Shown here piece after piece: positions 1 to 9,643 of a stretch of DNA of 64,000 nt; the first letter of the stretch is position 1; each line of letters begins with the position of its first letter. The notes under the pieces are model-generated. The model did not search any database and had not been told where the DNA came from. It saw only the letters and a program-made list of their open reading frames with translations. This stretch comes from an uncultured Pseudomonadota bacterium (GTDB lineage: Bacteria > Pseudomonadota > Gammaproteobacteria > Steroidobacterales > Steroidobacteraceae), in the NCBI GenBank assembly GCA_903879335.1, contig CAIRLC010000017.1, positions 124,001 to 188,000 of the forward strand. Reading direction: 5' to 3'. The position numbers and the translations under genes are program-made.

Positions 1-653
1 TGATGGGATACGCCGACCTGGGCCCGCAAGGGCACGTACTGGCGATCTTTATCGCTGCGAATCCGATCGACAATAAACTGCTCGGACACCAGTTGAGAGA
101 CCTTGCTACCCAACTTGGTCTCAATCAAATTGAGCATCAGGTCGAGTGGAGCGACACCACCGGACGCCGTGTAACGGTTCCGGTCGATCGTAAATACTTG
201 ATCTGAAATGATAATTCTGGGAAATTCTTCGCGCAGCGCGGACACATTCTCCCAGTGAATGGTGGCCCGGCAACGATCCAATAACCCGGCTCGGGCCAGC
301 GCATAGCCACCCGTGCACAACGCTCCAAGGCCCGTGCCCTGCTCGGACAAGCGCCGCAGCGCGGCCAGCAGTGTTGGGGTTACCGCGTCGCGTACATTGC
401 GCCCACCACACACAAATACGATATCGGGACGGCCGATCTGGTCGAGACCGACCGTCGGCGACAACGATAAGCCGTTGCTCGCCGATACGGGCTGGCCGTC
501 TAAGCTCGTAATGACCCATTCGTAGGCGAGCTGACCAGAGATACTGTTCGCCATGCGCAACGGTTCAACCGCGTTGGCGACAGCGATCTGTGAGTACTGC
601 GGGAGTGTCAGAAAGACAAACCGGCTCTTGCGGGGTTGCAGCGTCGGTTTCAA
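1..653 (-). CDS. GlxA/AraC-family regulator, N-terminal part (GbdR/SouR-like)
   Basis: Partial gene running off the left edge; about 217 codons of the N-terminal DJ-1/PfpI-like sensing domain are present. Visible hallmarks are a FVFLTLP strand, AVEPLRMAN, the VCGGRN turn, GLGALCTGGYALA and ASGGVAPLDLML, all typical of GlxA-type AraC regulators. The AraC DNA-binding half would lie beyond base 1. No ATG fits the domain start. The frame opens after a TAA and the best start is TTG at 653 (alternatives CTG just downstream or an internal ATG near 553), with no clear ribosome site. It is divergent from the DMGDH/sarcosine oxidase operon. In Pseudomonas, GbdR, SouR and CdhR belong to this family and respond to betaine, sarcosine and carnitine, so a methylated-amine ligand is a reasonable inference. 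Confidence 0.85.
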   Translation of the reverse strand, partial: MKPTLQPRKSRFVFLTLPQYSQIAVANAVEPLRMANSISGQLAYEWVITSLDGQPVSASNGLSLSPTVGLDQIGRPDIVFVCGGRNVRDAVTPTLLAALRRLSEQGTGLGALCTGGYALARAGLLDRCRATIHWENVSALREEFPRIIISDQVFTIDRNRYTASGGVAPLDLMLNLIETKLGSKVSQLVSEQFIVDRIRSDKDRQYVPLRAQVGVSH

Positions 654-706
654 ACGTTTTTAACCGCGGATGTCAGTGGTTTACGCAGTATACGGTCTAC
701 TGGCGC

Positions 707-731
707 ATTTGCGTCAGCATTTGTCGCAAAT
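707..731. promoter_or_regulatory. Inverted repeat in divergent promoter region
   Basis: ATTTGCG (707-713) and CGCAAAT (725-731) form a perfect 7-bp inverted repeat with an 11-bp spacer, between the GlxA-type regulator and the DMGDH/sox operon. Position and symmetry suit an activator site for the divergent regulator. This is inference. Confidence 0.4.
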
Positions 732-834
732 AGAGCCTTGCTGCCCCTAACGATGGTTAGACTCACCGGGTTAAATTATGCCTCCACTCGGCGTCCGCCG
801 AGTGCCCGAACGACTCGAACGGAGAACGAGAGAA

Positions 835-3291
835 ATGAAGACCCATGCACGGGTGGTTGTAGTCGGCGGCGGTGTCGTCGGCGTCAGCACGCTGTACCAC
901 CTCACCAAGAAAGGCTGGTCAGACGTTGTCCTGCTCGAGCGTTCGGAACTGACCGCAGGGTCGACCTGGCACGCGGCCGGCCTGTTGCCGCTCTTTAATA
1001 TGAGCTACACGGTCGGCCAGCTGCACAAGTACTCGGTGGACCTCTACAAGCGACTGCCAGCCGAAACGGGCCAGGATGTCAGCTTTCACGTGACCGGCAA
1101 CCTGCGTCTCGCGACCTGCCGCGATCGTATGGACGAATATCAGAAGTATTGCGGTACAGCGAATACCATCGGTGTTCCGTTCGAAGTGATCACGCCAGAA
1201 CAAGTCAAAGAGCTCTGGCCGCTCGTTGATCTCGGCGGCCACGGCGATACGCCGGCCATCATCGGCGCGCTGTACCACCCGGACGACGGCCACATTGCCC
1301 CAGCGGACCTGACCATGGCGCTGCGCAAGGGCGCGCGCGCTGGCGGCGCTGAAATCTACGAACAAACGGAAGTGTTGTCGGCCGAACAACTGCCAAACGG
1401 CGAATGGCGCTTGACCACGAACAAGGGCGTGATTACGTGCGAGCACGTGGTCTGCGCGACCGGCAACTATGCCCGCCAGACCGGCAAGATGTTCGGCATC
1501 AACGTGCCCGCCATCCCTGTCGAGCACCAGTACATCGTGTACGACAAGTCGCCGGAACTCGAAGAGTATCGCGCCAAGGGCGGTCGTGAGCTTGCTGTTC
1601 TGCGGGAATCCGATAAGTCTTACTACCTGCGTGAAGAACGTCTCGGATGGATTCTCGGCCCCTACGAGCATGGTGCTCCGGCACGCTTTGCAGACGGCGT
1701 CCCCGACTGGTTCGGCAAGAGCCTGTTCGAGGGTGATCTTGAGCGGCTGCTTCCCTATGTCGAAGCGGCGCAGCGTCGCGTCCCAGCGCTTGAGCACTGC
1801 GGTATCAAGGACATCGTGAATGGTCCGATCTCCTACACCCCAGACGGCAGCCCATTGATTGGACCGGCTTGGTCCAAGCGCAACCTGTGGCTCAACGAAG
1901 GCCACAGCTTTGGCATCACCGCCGCAGGTGGTTCAGGTTGGCAGTTGGCTGAATGGATTGTTGAAGGCGAGCCGGGCATCGACATGTTGTCGGCTGACCC
2001 ACGCCGCTTCGGTCCCTACACCTCGAAGCGCTATGTGGTCGAGAAGAACGAGGAGACCTATCGCGAAGTCTTCACGATTCACTATCCAGATGAAGAGCGT
2101 CCGGCGGCTCGCCCGGCCAAGACGAGCCCAATCTACGACAAGCTGAAGAACGCCGGCGCGGTCTTCGGTCAGCGTTACGGTTGGGAGCGTCCGCTGTGGT
2201 TCGCGCCAGCTGGCGTTGAAGCCAAGGACGTCTGGAGCTTCCGTCGCTCGAACTATTTCGAGCACGTGGGTAACGAAGTGCGCCTGATGCGCGAGAAGGT
2301 CGGCATGATCGACCTCACGCCATTCTCGAAGTGGGAAATCAGCGGCGCGGGCGCGGAGGCCTGGCTCGATACCCTGGTCGCGAACAAAGTACCGACCAAG
2401 ATCGGTCGCATTGCCTTGTGCCATGCGCTGACCCAGCGCGGTGGTATCCGGACTGAATTCACGATCACCAAGATCGCAGACAATCATTACTACGTCGTCA
2501 GCGCCGGTGCTGCCGAACGCTACGACAACGATTTCCTTGAAAAGCGATTGCCGAGGGACGGCTCAGTTTCGATGCGCAATATCACGGGCGCCCGTGGTTG
2601 CTTCGTGATTGGCGGCCCTCGTGCTCGCGACCTGATGGCCAAGCTCACCGACTCTGCGCTCGACAATGCGTCGTTCCCTTGGCTCACCAGCCAGGTCATT
2701 GAAGTGGGCTACGCGACCGACGTTTACGCTCTGCGCGTGAACTTCGTCGGCGCGCTGGGTTGGGAATTGCACTTCCCGATCGAATACGCCCACGGCCTGT
2801 TCGATCAGATCTGCGCTGCCGGCGCAGAATTCGGCTTCGGACTTGTCGGCATGCGCGCGATGGAATCGCTGCGTATGGAGAAGTCCTATCGCATGTGGGG
2901 CAGCGATTTGACGCGCGACTACACGCCGTTCGAGGGCTCGTTGGATCGCTTCGTGCGCATGAACAAGCCATATTTCTACGGCAAGGATGCGCTTGAGAAG
3001 CAGTTGGCTGCAGGCGTTCCGCATCGCTTTATCACCGCCGAAGTACACGGTGTCGTCGATGCCGATCCGCTCGGCAACGAACCTCTGTTCTCGAACGGCA
3101 CCATGATTGGCCGTGCAACCTCCGGCTACTACGGTCACACGATCAAGAAGAGCCTGATCATCGGCTACGTCAAACCTGAGTTTGCGACGCCGGGAACGGA
3201 ACTCGATATCTTGGTTCTGGGCGAGATGAAGAAGGCTACGGTCGTCATTGAATCGCCGTACGATCCGGACAACAACGATTTGAGGGCGTAA
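835..3291 (+). CDS. FAD-dependent dimethylglycine dehydrogenase-like protein (DAO + GcvT domains)
   Basis: An 818-residue protein of the dimethylglycine/sarcosine dehydrogenase family, predicted to demethylate oxidatively an N-methyl amine and pass the C1 unit to tetrahydrofolate. The N-terminal Rossmann motif [16 protein letters not shown] (about residues 8-23) is followed by GSTWHAAG, whose His46 corresponds to the histidine that carries covalent FAD in mammalian DMGDH. The C-terminal ~400 residues are a GcvT-type folate domain ([23 protein letters not shown]). ATG 835 is chosen because GGAGAACGAGAGA precedes it and MKTHARVV matches the paralogue at 9644-12067. An upstream in-frame ATG at 778 lacks support. 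Its stop overlaps the soxB start by one base, so it heads the sox operon. The exact substrate cannot be read from sequence. Confidence 0.9.
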   Translation: MKTHARVVVVGGGVVGVSTLYHLTKKGWSDVVLLERSELTAGSTWHAAGLLPLFNMSYTVGQLHKYSVDLYKRLPAETGQDVSFHVTGNLRLATCRDRMDEYQKYCGTANTIGVPFEVITPEQVKELWPLVDLGGHGDTPAIIGALYHPDDGHIAPADLTMALRKGARAGGAEIYEQTEVLSAEQLPNGEWRLTTNKGVITCEHVVCATGNYARQTGKMFGINVPAIPVEHQYIVYDKSPELEEYRAKGGRELAVLRESDKSYYLREERLGWILGPYEHGAPARFADGVPDWFGKSLFEGDLERLLPYVEAAQRRVPALEHCGIKDIVNGPISYTPDGSPLIGPAWSKRNLWLNEGHSFGITAAGGSGWQLAEWIVEGEPGIDMLSADPRRFGPYTSKRYVVEKNEETYREVFTIHYPDEERPAARPAKTSPIYDKLKNAGAVFGQRYGWERPLWFAPAGVEAKDVWSFRRSNYFEHVGNEVRLMREKVGMIDLTPFSKWEISGAGAEAWLDTLVANKVPTKIGRIALCHALTQRGGIRTEFTITKIADNHYYVVSAGAAERYDNDFLEKRLPRDGSVSMRNITGARGCFVIGGPRARDLMAKLTDSALDNASFPWLTSQVIEVGYATDVYALRVNFVGALGWELHFPIEYAHGLFDQICAAGAEFGFGLVGMRAMESLRMEKSYRMWGSDLTRDYTPFEGSLDRFVRMNKPYFYGKDALEKQLAAGVPHRFITAEVHGVVDADPLGNEPLFSNGTMIGRATSGYYGHTIKKSLIIGYVKPEFATPGTELDILVLGEMKKATVVIESPYDPDNNDLRA

Positions 3292-4544
3292 TGCAAAAGT
3301 TCTCAGGTTGGTCGCTCCTGAAAGAAGCCTTCAGCGGACATCAGGGCTGGAAGACACAGTGGCGTCGTGCGGCGCCTAAGGCCGAATATGACGCCATCAT
3401 CATTGGTGGTGGTGGTCACGGTCTAGGCACGGCCTATTACTTGGCCGCGGAGCACGGTCTCACGAATATTGCCGTTGTAGAGAAAGGATGGATTGGCGGT
3501 GGGAACACCGGCCGCAACACCACCATCATTCGCTCCAACTATTTGTTCGATGAAAGCGCTCGCCTCTACGACCACTCGTTGAAGCTTTGGAAGGACCTGT
3601 CTCAGGTCCTGAACTACAACACGATGTTCTCGCCGCGTGGCGTCATGATGTTGGCGCATACCGTGCACGACATGCAGGTCAGTAAGCGCCATATTCACGC
3701 CAACCGTGGCAATGGCGTCGATAACGAGTGGCTCACCCCAGAGGAAGCCAAGGCGTTCTGTCCGATCCTGAATATCGACCCAAATATCCGCTATCCCGTA
3801 CTGGGTGCGGCCTTGCAACGTCGTGGCGGCGTAGCCCGTCATGACACCGTGGCTTGGGGCTACGCGCGTGCCGCAGACGCTCTTGGCGTCGATATCATCG
3901 AAAATTGCGAAGTCACTGGGATGCGAATGGATGCATCCGGCGCGATTGAGGCCATCGAGACCACCCGCGGCGTGATCCGCGCCAAAAAGGTGGGGGTCGT
4001 TGCTGCCGGCAATACCAGTGTGGTTATGAAGCAGGCGGGCATCCAGTTGCCTCTGGAGAGCTACCCACTGCAAGCACTGGTCTCGGAACCGGTGAAGCCC
4101 CTCATGCCATGTGTGGTGATGTCCAACACGATTCACGCTTATATGAGTCAGTCCGATAAGGGCGAGCTCGTGATTGGCGCCGGTACGGACGCGTACAACT
4201 CTTACACCCAGCGTGGCGGTCTGCACATCAGTGCGCATACGCTCGAATCGATTTGTGAATTGTTCCCGATGGTTCGTCGTTTGAAGATGCTGCGCAATTG
4301 GGGCGGCATCGTCGACACGACTCCAGACCGTTCGCCGATCATCGCGAAGACACCCGTCAAGGGACTCTATGTGAATTGCGGTTGGGGAACGGGTGGCTTT
4401 AAAGCGACCCCAGGTTCTGCAAACGTATTTGCCCATACGATCGCCCACGACGAACCGCACCCGTTGAATGCGCCGTTTACGATTGAGCGCTTCCGGGATG
4501 GTCTACTCATCGACGAGGCTGCGGCTGCGGCCGTCGCCCACTGA
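3291..4544 (+). CDS. soxB: Sarcosine oxidase subunit beta (copy 1)
   Basis: 417 residues, normal length for the beta subunit of heterotetrameric sarcosine oxidase, which oxidises sarcosine to glycine and feeds the methyl group to 5,10-methylene-THF via the alpha subunit. It has a [14 protein letters not shown] Rossmann loop (about residues 39-52), the family block [11 protein letters not shown], and [14 protein letters not shown] with His184, the likely covalent-FMN histidine by family knowledge. The ATG at 3291 shares its first base with the upstream stop (TAATG), implying translational coupling. It is followed nine bases later by soxD, the canonical B-D-A-G order. Confidence 0.95.
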   Translation: MQKFSGWSLLKEAFSGHQGWKTQWRRAAPKAEYDAIIIGGGGHGLGTAYYLAAEHGLTNIAVVEKGWIGGGNTGRNTTIIRSNYLFDESARLYDHSLKLWKDLSQVLNYNTMFSPRGVMMLAHTVHDMQVSKRHIHANRGNGVDNEWLTPEEAKAFCPILNIDPNIRYPVLGAALQRRGGVARHDTVAWGYARAADALGVDIIENCEVTGMRMDASGAIEAIETTRGVIRAKKVGVVAAGNTSVVMKQAGIQLPLESYPLQALVSEPVKPLMPCVVMSNTIHAYMSQSDKGELVIGAGTDAYNSYTQRGGLHISAHTLESICELFPMVRRLKMLRNWGGIVDTTPDRSPIIAKTPVKGLYVNCGWGTGGFKATPGSANVFAHTIAHDEPHPLNAPFTIERFRDGLLIDEAAAAAVAH

Positions 4545-4553
4545 GGCCAACAT

Positions 4554-4841
4554 ATGCTCGTCATCCATTGTCCTTACTGCGGGCCGCGTCCCGAGCCTGA
4601 ATTCGCCCACGGAGGTCAGGCGCATATCGCGCGCCCTCACGATCCGGCGAACACGACGGACGAAGAACTACTCCAGTTTCTCTACTTGCGCGAGAATCCC
4701 CGCGGACTATTTCGTGAACGCTGGCGTCATGCCCGTGGTTGCGGTCGTTTCTTTAATGCCATTCGCGACACCAACACGGACTTTTTCGTGACGACCTACA
4801 AGGTTGGCGAACGCCCCGCGTTGCCCGGAGGTGCTCAGTGA
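4554..4841 (+). CDS. soxD: Sarcosine oxidase subunit delta (copy 1)
   Basis: A small 95-residue subunit that binds structural zinc at the interface of the sarcosine oxidase heterotetramer. The N-terminal HCPYC supplies Cys6 and Cys9, and RHARGC supplies His59 and Cys63, which match exactly the Zn ligands known for SoxD. It starts at ATG 4554, ten bases after the soxB stop, and its stop overlaps the GTG start of soxA (GTGA). Confidence 0.95.
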   Translation: MLVIHCPYCGPRPEPEFAHGGQAHIARPHDPANTTDEELLQFLYLRENPRGLFRERWRHARGCGRFFNAIRDTNTDFFVTTYKVGERPALPGGAQ

Positions 4842-7800
4842 AGGCCCGTACTACCGCCGGCGGTCGAGTTGATCGCAGCAAGAAGGTCCGGTTTACTTTT
4901 GACGGTCGAGCCTATGAGGGTCTCGCCGGTGACACACTCGCTTCGGCTTTGCTTGCCAACGGTGTCCACCTGACCGGCCGATCCTTCAAATATCATCGTC
5001 CACGCGGCATCGTCGGCAGCGGTTCAGAAGAACCGAATGCCTTGATCACGGTCATCCGGGATGAAGCCCGCAAGACCCCGAATCTTCGCGCCACGCAAAT
5101 TGAAATTTATGACGGCCTGATCGCGGAAAGCCAAAACCGCTGGCCTTCACTCGAGTTTGACCTCGGCGCCATCAATAGCCTGTTTTCACCGATGCTGCCG
5201 GCAGGCTTCTACAACAAGACATTCATGTGGCCACGCTCCTGGTGGTACAAGGTGTACGAACCGAATATCCGTGCCGCTGCGGGCCTCGGTAAGGCACCGT
5301 CACTGCCGGATCCTGATCGCTACGCGCAACAGTTCGCTCACTGTGAAGTCCTTGTTGTCGGCGCCGGTCCAGCCGGCCTCGCAGCGGCTTTGAGTGCTGC
5401 AAATTCAGGCGCCCGAGTGGTCCTCTGCGATGAGCAGGCGGAAATGGGCGGTTCGCTCTTGTCTGAGCGTAATGCCAACATTGATGGCCTCTCGGCTGCC
5501 GATTGGGTTGCCCGCACACTTGAGACGCTGCGCGCAAATCCCCGTGTACGCCTGTTGGCGCGCACGACCGCCTTCGGCTACTTCCCGCACAACAATATTG
5601 GTCTTGTCGAACGCATCACAGACCACCTCGAGAGCCTGCCGGCGCATGCGCCGCGTGAGCGCCTATGGCAAGTACGTGCCACGGAAGTCGTGCTGGCGAC
5701 CGGCGGCATTGAGCGTCCGCTCATATTCCCGGGTAATGATCGCCCAGGCGTTTTGCTAGCCTCGGCCGCACGGACTTATGCGAATCGCTACGGCGTGCGC
5801 GTCGGCGAACGCGTCGCGGTACTCGCCGGCTGCGATGCCGCTTTCGAAGCCGCGGTCGATTTAAGCGCCGCCGGCTCCACGATTGCCATCATCGCCGACG
5901 CACGTCCGGTCGGGTCGGTCGACGGCCCAGGTTTTGCGGCCGCCAAGTCGGCCGGCTTGCGCATCTTGCCGAGTGCGACCGCACTGGCGGTATCGGGCAA
6001 GTTACGGGTCACGGGCGTACAGCTCGGTATCGTTGGCCAGGATGGAAAAGTCGTTGTCGGTGAAACCATCGCCTGTGACACCATCGTCACGTCCGGCGGT
6101 TTTACGCCGAGCGTGCATCTGCACTCGCAGTCGCGCGGTAAGTTGGCGTACGACGATCAATTAGGCGCATTCGTGCCGGCGGCAACCGCCGAGCGAACCC
6201 GATCAGCGGGCTTCAGTCGTGGGGTTAGCGGCCTCACCGCCGCACTCAACGACGGCGCCACCGCTGGCGCTGACGCCGCGGTCGCGAGCGGACATGCCTG
6301 TACGGCGTTGCAGTTTAGCGCGCAGGCACTCGACGTCGGCTTGGCGGGCAGCCCCGGCGCATTGCCGCAGTTGGCTGGACCCATTCCACCGGCAAAAGCC
6401 TTCGTTGACTTCCAAAATGACGTCACGACCCGCGACCTTGCCCTCGCCCAGCGCGAAGGCTTCCAGTCGATCGAGCACATTAAACGCTACACGACGACCG
6501 GCATGGCGACGGATCAAGGCAAGACCTCGGGCTTGAATGCTCTGGGTATCGTCGCGGATGCGTCCAACCGCCGTCTCGCCGACGTCGGACTCACCACCTA
6601 CCGGATGCCGTATACGCCAGTCACCTTTGGTGTGTTCGCAGGCCCCGCGCGTGGCGACCAGTTCGATCCGGTACGCCGCACGCCTAGCCACGATTGGGCC
6701 GTCGCCCGCGGTGGCGTCTTTGAGGATGTCGGCAATTGGAAGCGGACCCGGTACTTCCCGGTCGGCAACGAAGACATGCATGCCGCCGTGGACCGTGAGT
6801 GCTTGGGCGTTCGCAATTCCGTCGGTATGTTCGATGCCTCGACCCTCGGCAAAATCGAGGTCGTTGGTAAAGACGCCGCCGAGTTCTTGAACCGCTTCTA
6901 CGTGAACAACTGGTCAAACCTGGGCGTTAACCGGTCGCGCTACGGCATTCTGTGCCGTGATGACGGCTTTGTTTACGACGACGGCGTCATCGTTCGTCTT
7001 GCTGAGGATCGTTTCCACGTCACGACCACGACCGGCGGCGCCGCGCGCGTGTTCAACATGATGGAAGACTATATCCAGACCGAATGGCGCGACCTGTCGG
7101 TGTGGATCACGTCGACGAGCGAGCAATGGTCCGTCGTCGCCGTGCAGGGCCCGAAAGCCCGCGATGTCTTGGCTAAGCTCGTCACCGACATTGACCTGTC
7201 GGCGGCTGCACTGCCGCATATGGGTGTGGCCCGCGGTCACATCGCCGGCATTCCGACGATACTCATGCGAGTCAGCTTCACCGGCGAACTCGGCTTTGAG
7301 GTGAATGTGCCGGCCGAATACGGCGCTGACCTGTGGGAAGCCATTTACGCGGCCGGCCAGGAGTTCAACATCACTCCGTATGGCACAGAAGCTATGCACG
7401 TGCTGCGTGCCGAGAAGGGCTACATCATTGTCGGCCAAGACACGGATGGAACGCTGACACCTGATGACGCAGGGGTCGCCTGGGCCATCGGTAAGACCAA
7501 GCATGACTTCGTTGGCAAGCGCGGTATGGACCGCGCGGCGCTGAAAGCTGCCGGTCGCAAACAACTGGTGGGCCTGCTGACCGAAGACCCGAAGGTCGTC
7601 CTTGAAGAAGGCGCCCAAGTGGTCTTGGCGCCGAATCAGTCGATTCCATTCGAAATGGTCGGCCATGTCACCTCGTCCTATTACAGCGCGAACCTGGGTC
7701 GGTCCATAGCGATGGCCGTCGTCGCGGGCGGCCGCTCGAAAATGGACCAGACGATCTATGTCGCCATGCCTGGCGGCGATATTCCCGTCAAAGTGGTATC

Positions 7801-7843
7801 GACCGTGTTCTACGATCCGCAGGGAGCCCGACTCAATGTCTAA
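4838..7843 (+). CDS. soxA: Sarcosine oxidase subunit alpha (copy 1)
   Basis: 1001 residues, the full length of the alpha subunit. Order of parts: an N-terminal ferredoxin-like fold (GDTLASALLANGV, RSFKYHRPRG, about 15-100), an NAD-binding Rossmann fold (VLVVGAGPAGLAAALS, about 171-186), a conserved linker (HIKRYTTTGMATDQGKTSG), then a C-terminal GcvT/tetrahydrofolate domain (about 610-1000) with DVGNWKR, STLGKIEV and the FTGELGFEV motif. It transfers the sarcosine methyl to folate. The start is GTG 4838, preceded by GGAGGTG and overlapping the soxD stop. Its 3' end overlaps soxG by 8 bases. Confidence 0.95.
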   Translation: MKARTTAGGRVDRSKKVRFTFDGRAYEGLAGDTLASALLANGVHLTGRSFKYHRPRGIVGSGSEEPNALITVIRDEARKTPNLRATQIEIYDGLIAESQNRWPSLEFDLGAINSLFSPMLPAGFYNKTFMWPRSWWYKVYEPNIRAAAGLGKAPSLPDPDRYAQQFAHCEVLVVGAGPAGLAAALSAANSGARVVLCDEQAEMGGSLLSERNANIDGLSAADWVARTLETLRANPRVRLLARTTAFGYFPHNNIGLVERITDHLESLPAHAPRERLWQVRATEVVLATGGIERPLIFPGNDRPGVLLASAARTYANRYGVRVGERVAVLAGCDAAFEAAVDLSAAGSTIAIIADARPVGSVDGPGFAAAKSAGLRILPSATALAVSGKLRVTGVQLGIVGQDGKVVVGETIACDTIVTSGGFTPSVHLHSQSRGKLAYDDQLGAFVPAATAERTRSAGFSRGVSGLTAALNDGATAGADAAVASGHACTALQFSAQALDVGLAGSPGALPQLAGPIPPAKAFVDFQNDVTTRDLALAQREGFQSIEHIKRYTTTGMATDQGKTSGLNALGIVADASNRRLADVGLTTYRMPYTPVTFGVFAGPARGDQFDPVRRTPSHDWAVARGGVFEDVGNWKRTRYFPVGNEDMHAAVDRECLGVRNSVGMFDASTLGKIEVVGKDAAEFLNRFYVNNWSNLGVNRSRYGILCRDDGFVYDDGVIVRLAEDRFHVTTTTGGAARVFNMMEDYIQTEWRDLSVWITSTSEQWSVVAVQGPKARDVLAKLVTDIDLSAAALPHMGVARGHIAGIPTILMRVSFTGELGFEVNVPAEYGADLWEAIYAAGQEFNITPYGTEAMHVLRAEKGYIIVGQDTDGTLTPDDAGVAWAIGKTKHDFVGKRGMDRAALKAAGRKQLVGLLTEDPKVVLEEGAQVVLAPNQSIPFEMVGHVTSSYYSANLGRSIAMAVVAGGRSKMDQTIYVAMPGGDIPVKVVSTVFYDPQGARLNV

Positions 7844-8378
7844 TCTCACGAGACGCTCACCGCGTATCGAGGCGCAGTCTTGGCTTGAGCCGTTGCCGGC
7901 TAAAACCCGATTGAGCTTTCGCGGCGGCCCGGACGCCATTGCCGCCGCCTCTCACGGCTTCGGCGTGAATTTATCCACGGACGCTTGCCGAGCCGCCAGC
8001 GCGAACGATCGAGCCGCGCTGTGGCTGGGTCCGGACGAATACCTCCTGCTTGCACCGGAAAGCGACGCCGCAGCGGTGCGCACGACGCTGGCCGAAGCGT
8101 TGGGCGAAATTCCGCACTCCATCGTCGATATCAGCCATCGGCATGCGGCCTTTGTGGTCAAAGGGCCTCAGGCCGAATGGCTACTCGGCGGTGGCTGTCC
8201 GCTCGATTTGGACCTCGCGGCCTTCCCAGTCGGCATGTGCACCCGCACGGTGTATATGAAATCCGAGATTTATTTGTGGCGCACCGCCGCAGATGCCTTC
8301 CACATCGAGACCTGGCGTTCGTTCACACCCTACGTCGTCGACCACCTGATCGACGCAGCACGGGAGTGCGGCGGTTGA
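7836..8378 (+). CDS. soxG: Sarcosine oxidase subunit gamma (copy 1)
   Basis: A 180-residue GcvT-fold-like gamma subunit of heterotetrameric sarcosine oxidase. Recognisable features are LGPDEYLLL, SIVDISHRHAAFVVKGPQA, the LGGGCPLDLD segment and a C-terminal FHIETWRSFTPYVVDHL helix. ATG 7836 is preceded by AGGGAG and lies 8 bases inside soxA, so the two are translationally coupled. A longer in-frame opening at 7758 is within soxA and has no ribosome site. Gamma is the least conserved subunit; assignment rests on both motifs and operon position. Confidence 0.92.
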   Translation: MSNLTRRSPRIEAQSWLEPLPAKTRLSFRGGPDAIAAASHGFGVNLSTDACRAASANDRAALWLGPDEYLLLAPESDAAAVRTTLAEALGEIPHSIVDISHRHAAFVVKGPQAEWLLGGGCPLDLDLAAFPVGMCTRTVYMKSEIYLWRTAADAFHIETWRSFTPYVVDHLIDAARECGG

Positions 8379-8404
8379 TCGGGCGCCGCGGACGGGTGGG
8401 TCGC

Positions 8405-9502
8405 ATGAGATCCCTCCCGTTCGCGGTCGTCGTTCTCATGACCGCCCTTCTCGGTGGTTGCAGCCAAGACGACCCGTCGCAACGTACGGTCAGCGTCTAT
8501 AACTGGGCCGACTTTATCGGCAAACACACGCTCGCTGATTTTGAACAAGCCAGCGGCATCAAGGTCGATTACGAAACCTTCGATGCAGACTCGACGGTCG
8601 AGGCCAAAATGTTGGCCGGTGGGTCCGGCTATGATGTGGTCGAGACGTCGACCCTTTTATTCAGTCGGCAGATTAAGGCTGGCGCCTACCTGAAGCTCGA
8701 CCGTTCGAAGTTGAAAGGTCTGGATAATATCGACCCGAAAATCCTCGCGTTGTATGCGCGATTCGATCCCGGCAATGAACATGCTGTTCCGTATCTGCAT
8801 TCGTTAAACGGGTACGCCTACAACGTCAAAAAGATCCGCGAGCGGATGCCTAACGCTCCGGTGAATAGTCTCAAACTCATCTTTGATTCCGAGATCGCTA
8901 GCCGTTTTGCCGACTGCGGCATCACCTTCCTCGACTCGCCCCGCGATGTCCTGCAATTGGCGATGGTCTATCTGGGGATTGATCCCAACTCGACCCGCAA
9001 ACAAGACTTTACCGCGGCCGAGGATTTGGTCCTGAAGGTTCGGCCTTACATCCGCAACTTCGATTCGTCGGAATACATCAACTCGTTGGCGAATGGAGAA
9101 ACCTGCATCGCCATGGGATGGTCCAGTGACTATGCCACGGCCATGACTCGCGCTCGCGCAGCGGGTGTCAAACTCGATCTCAAGTTCACGGTGCCGAAAG
9201 AAGGCACGAACGCAGACTACTCGGCTTTTCTAATCCCCGCAGATGCGCCCCACGTGGCTGCTGCCTATGAGTTTCTCAACTTCATTTTGAAGCCAGAGAC
9301 GATCGCTGCCATCAGTAACGACATTTTCTACGGTAACGACAACCGCGCCGCAGACGCCCTTGTCTCTCCCTTGATCCGGCGCAACCCGTCGCTGTATCCA
9401 ACGCCCGATGTCGAACAGCGCATGTTTCTCTCAGCGGAAGTCAGTCCGGCAACCGAGCGCTTAGAGACGCGCTCATGGACCCGAATCAAGACGAGTCTGT
9501 AA
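8405..9502 (+). CDS. Extracellular binding lipoprotein, spermidine/putrescine (PotD/PotF) family
   Basis: 365 residues. The start MRSLPFAVVVLMTALLGGC is a lipoprotein signal with a GGC lipobox (Cys19), so it is probably anchored in the envelope. Mature sequence begins with the PotD/PotF pattern VSVYNWADFIGKHTLADFE and continues with GYDVVETST, INSLANGETCIAMGWSSDY and FLIPADAPHVAAAYEFLNF. It sits 26 bases after soxG, in the same operon, which suggests a methylated-amine rather than polyamine ligand (inference). No permease or ATPase follows; PotB/PotC-like permeases lie 44 kb away at 52738-54497. The ATG at 8405 is chosen because it opens the signal peptide. Confidence 0.88.
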   Translation: MRSLPFAVVVLMTALLGGCSQDDPSQRTVSVYNWADFIGKHTLADFEQASGIKVDYETFDADSTVEAKMLAGGSGYDVVETSTLLFSRQIKAGAYLKLDRSKLKGLDNIDPKILALYARFDPGNEHAVPYLHSLNGYAYNVKKIRERMPNAPVNSLKLIFDSEIASRFADCGITFLDSPRDVLQLAMVYLGIDPNSTRKQDFTAAEDLVLKVRPYIRNFDSSEYINSLANGETCIAMGWSSDYATAMTRARAAGVKLDLKFTVPKEGTNADYSAFLIPADAPHVAAAYEFLNFILKPETIAAISNDIFYGNDNRAADALVSPLIRRNPSLYPTPDVEQRMFLSAEVSPATERLETRSWTRIKTSL

Positions 9503-9604
9503 GGCCATAGGATCGATTGCGAGGCTCAGCCATCGAGAGGCCTCAACTTTTGCCCCTCGATGATGCCCTTTGCACCCACCACGCGAGCGCCATCCATTGG
9601 ATTC

Positions 9605-9631
9605 CCGGTCCGCACATCCTGTGCGGACCGG
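9605..9631. terminator. Hairpin between convergent genes
   Basis: A perfect 12-bp stem (CCGGTCCGCACA / TGTGCGGACCGG) with a TCC loop sits between the convergent binding-protein and DMGDH-like genes. There is no T run on either side, so it may be a bidirectional stem needing a factor, or only an mRNA 3'-end stabiliser. Confidence 0.5.
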
Positions 9632-9643
9632 AATGCCCAAGGC

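Noticed and set aside
3423-4460. 345-codon minus-strand frame
   Set aside because: Antisense to soxB; arises from codon bias of the real gene.
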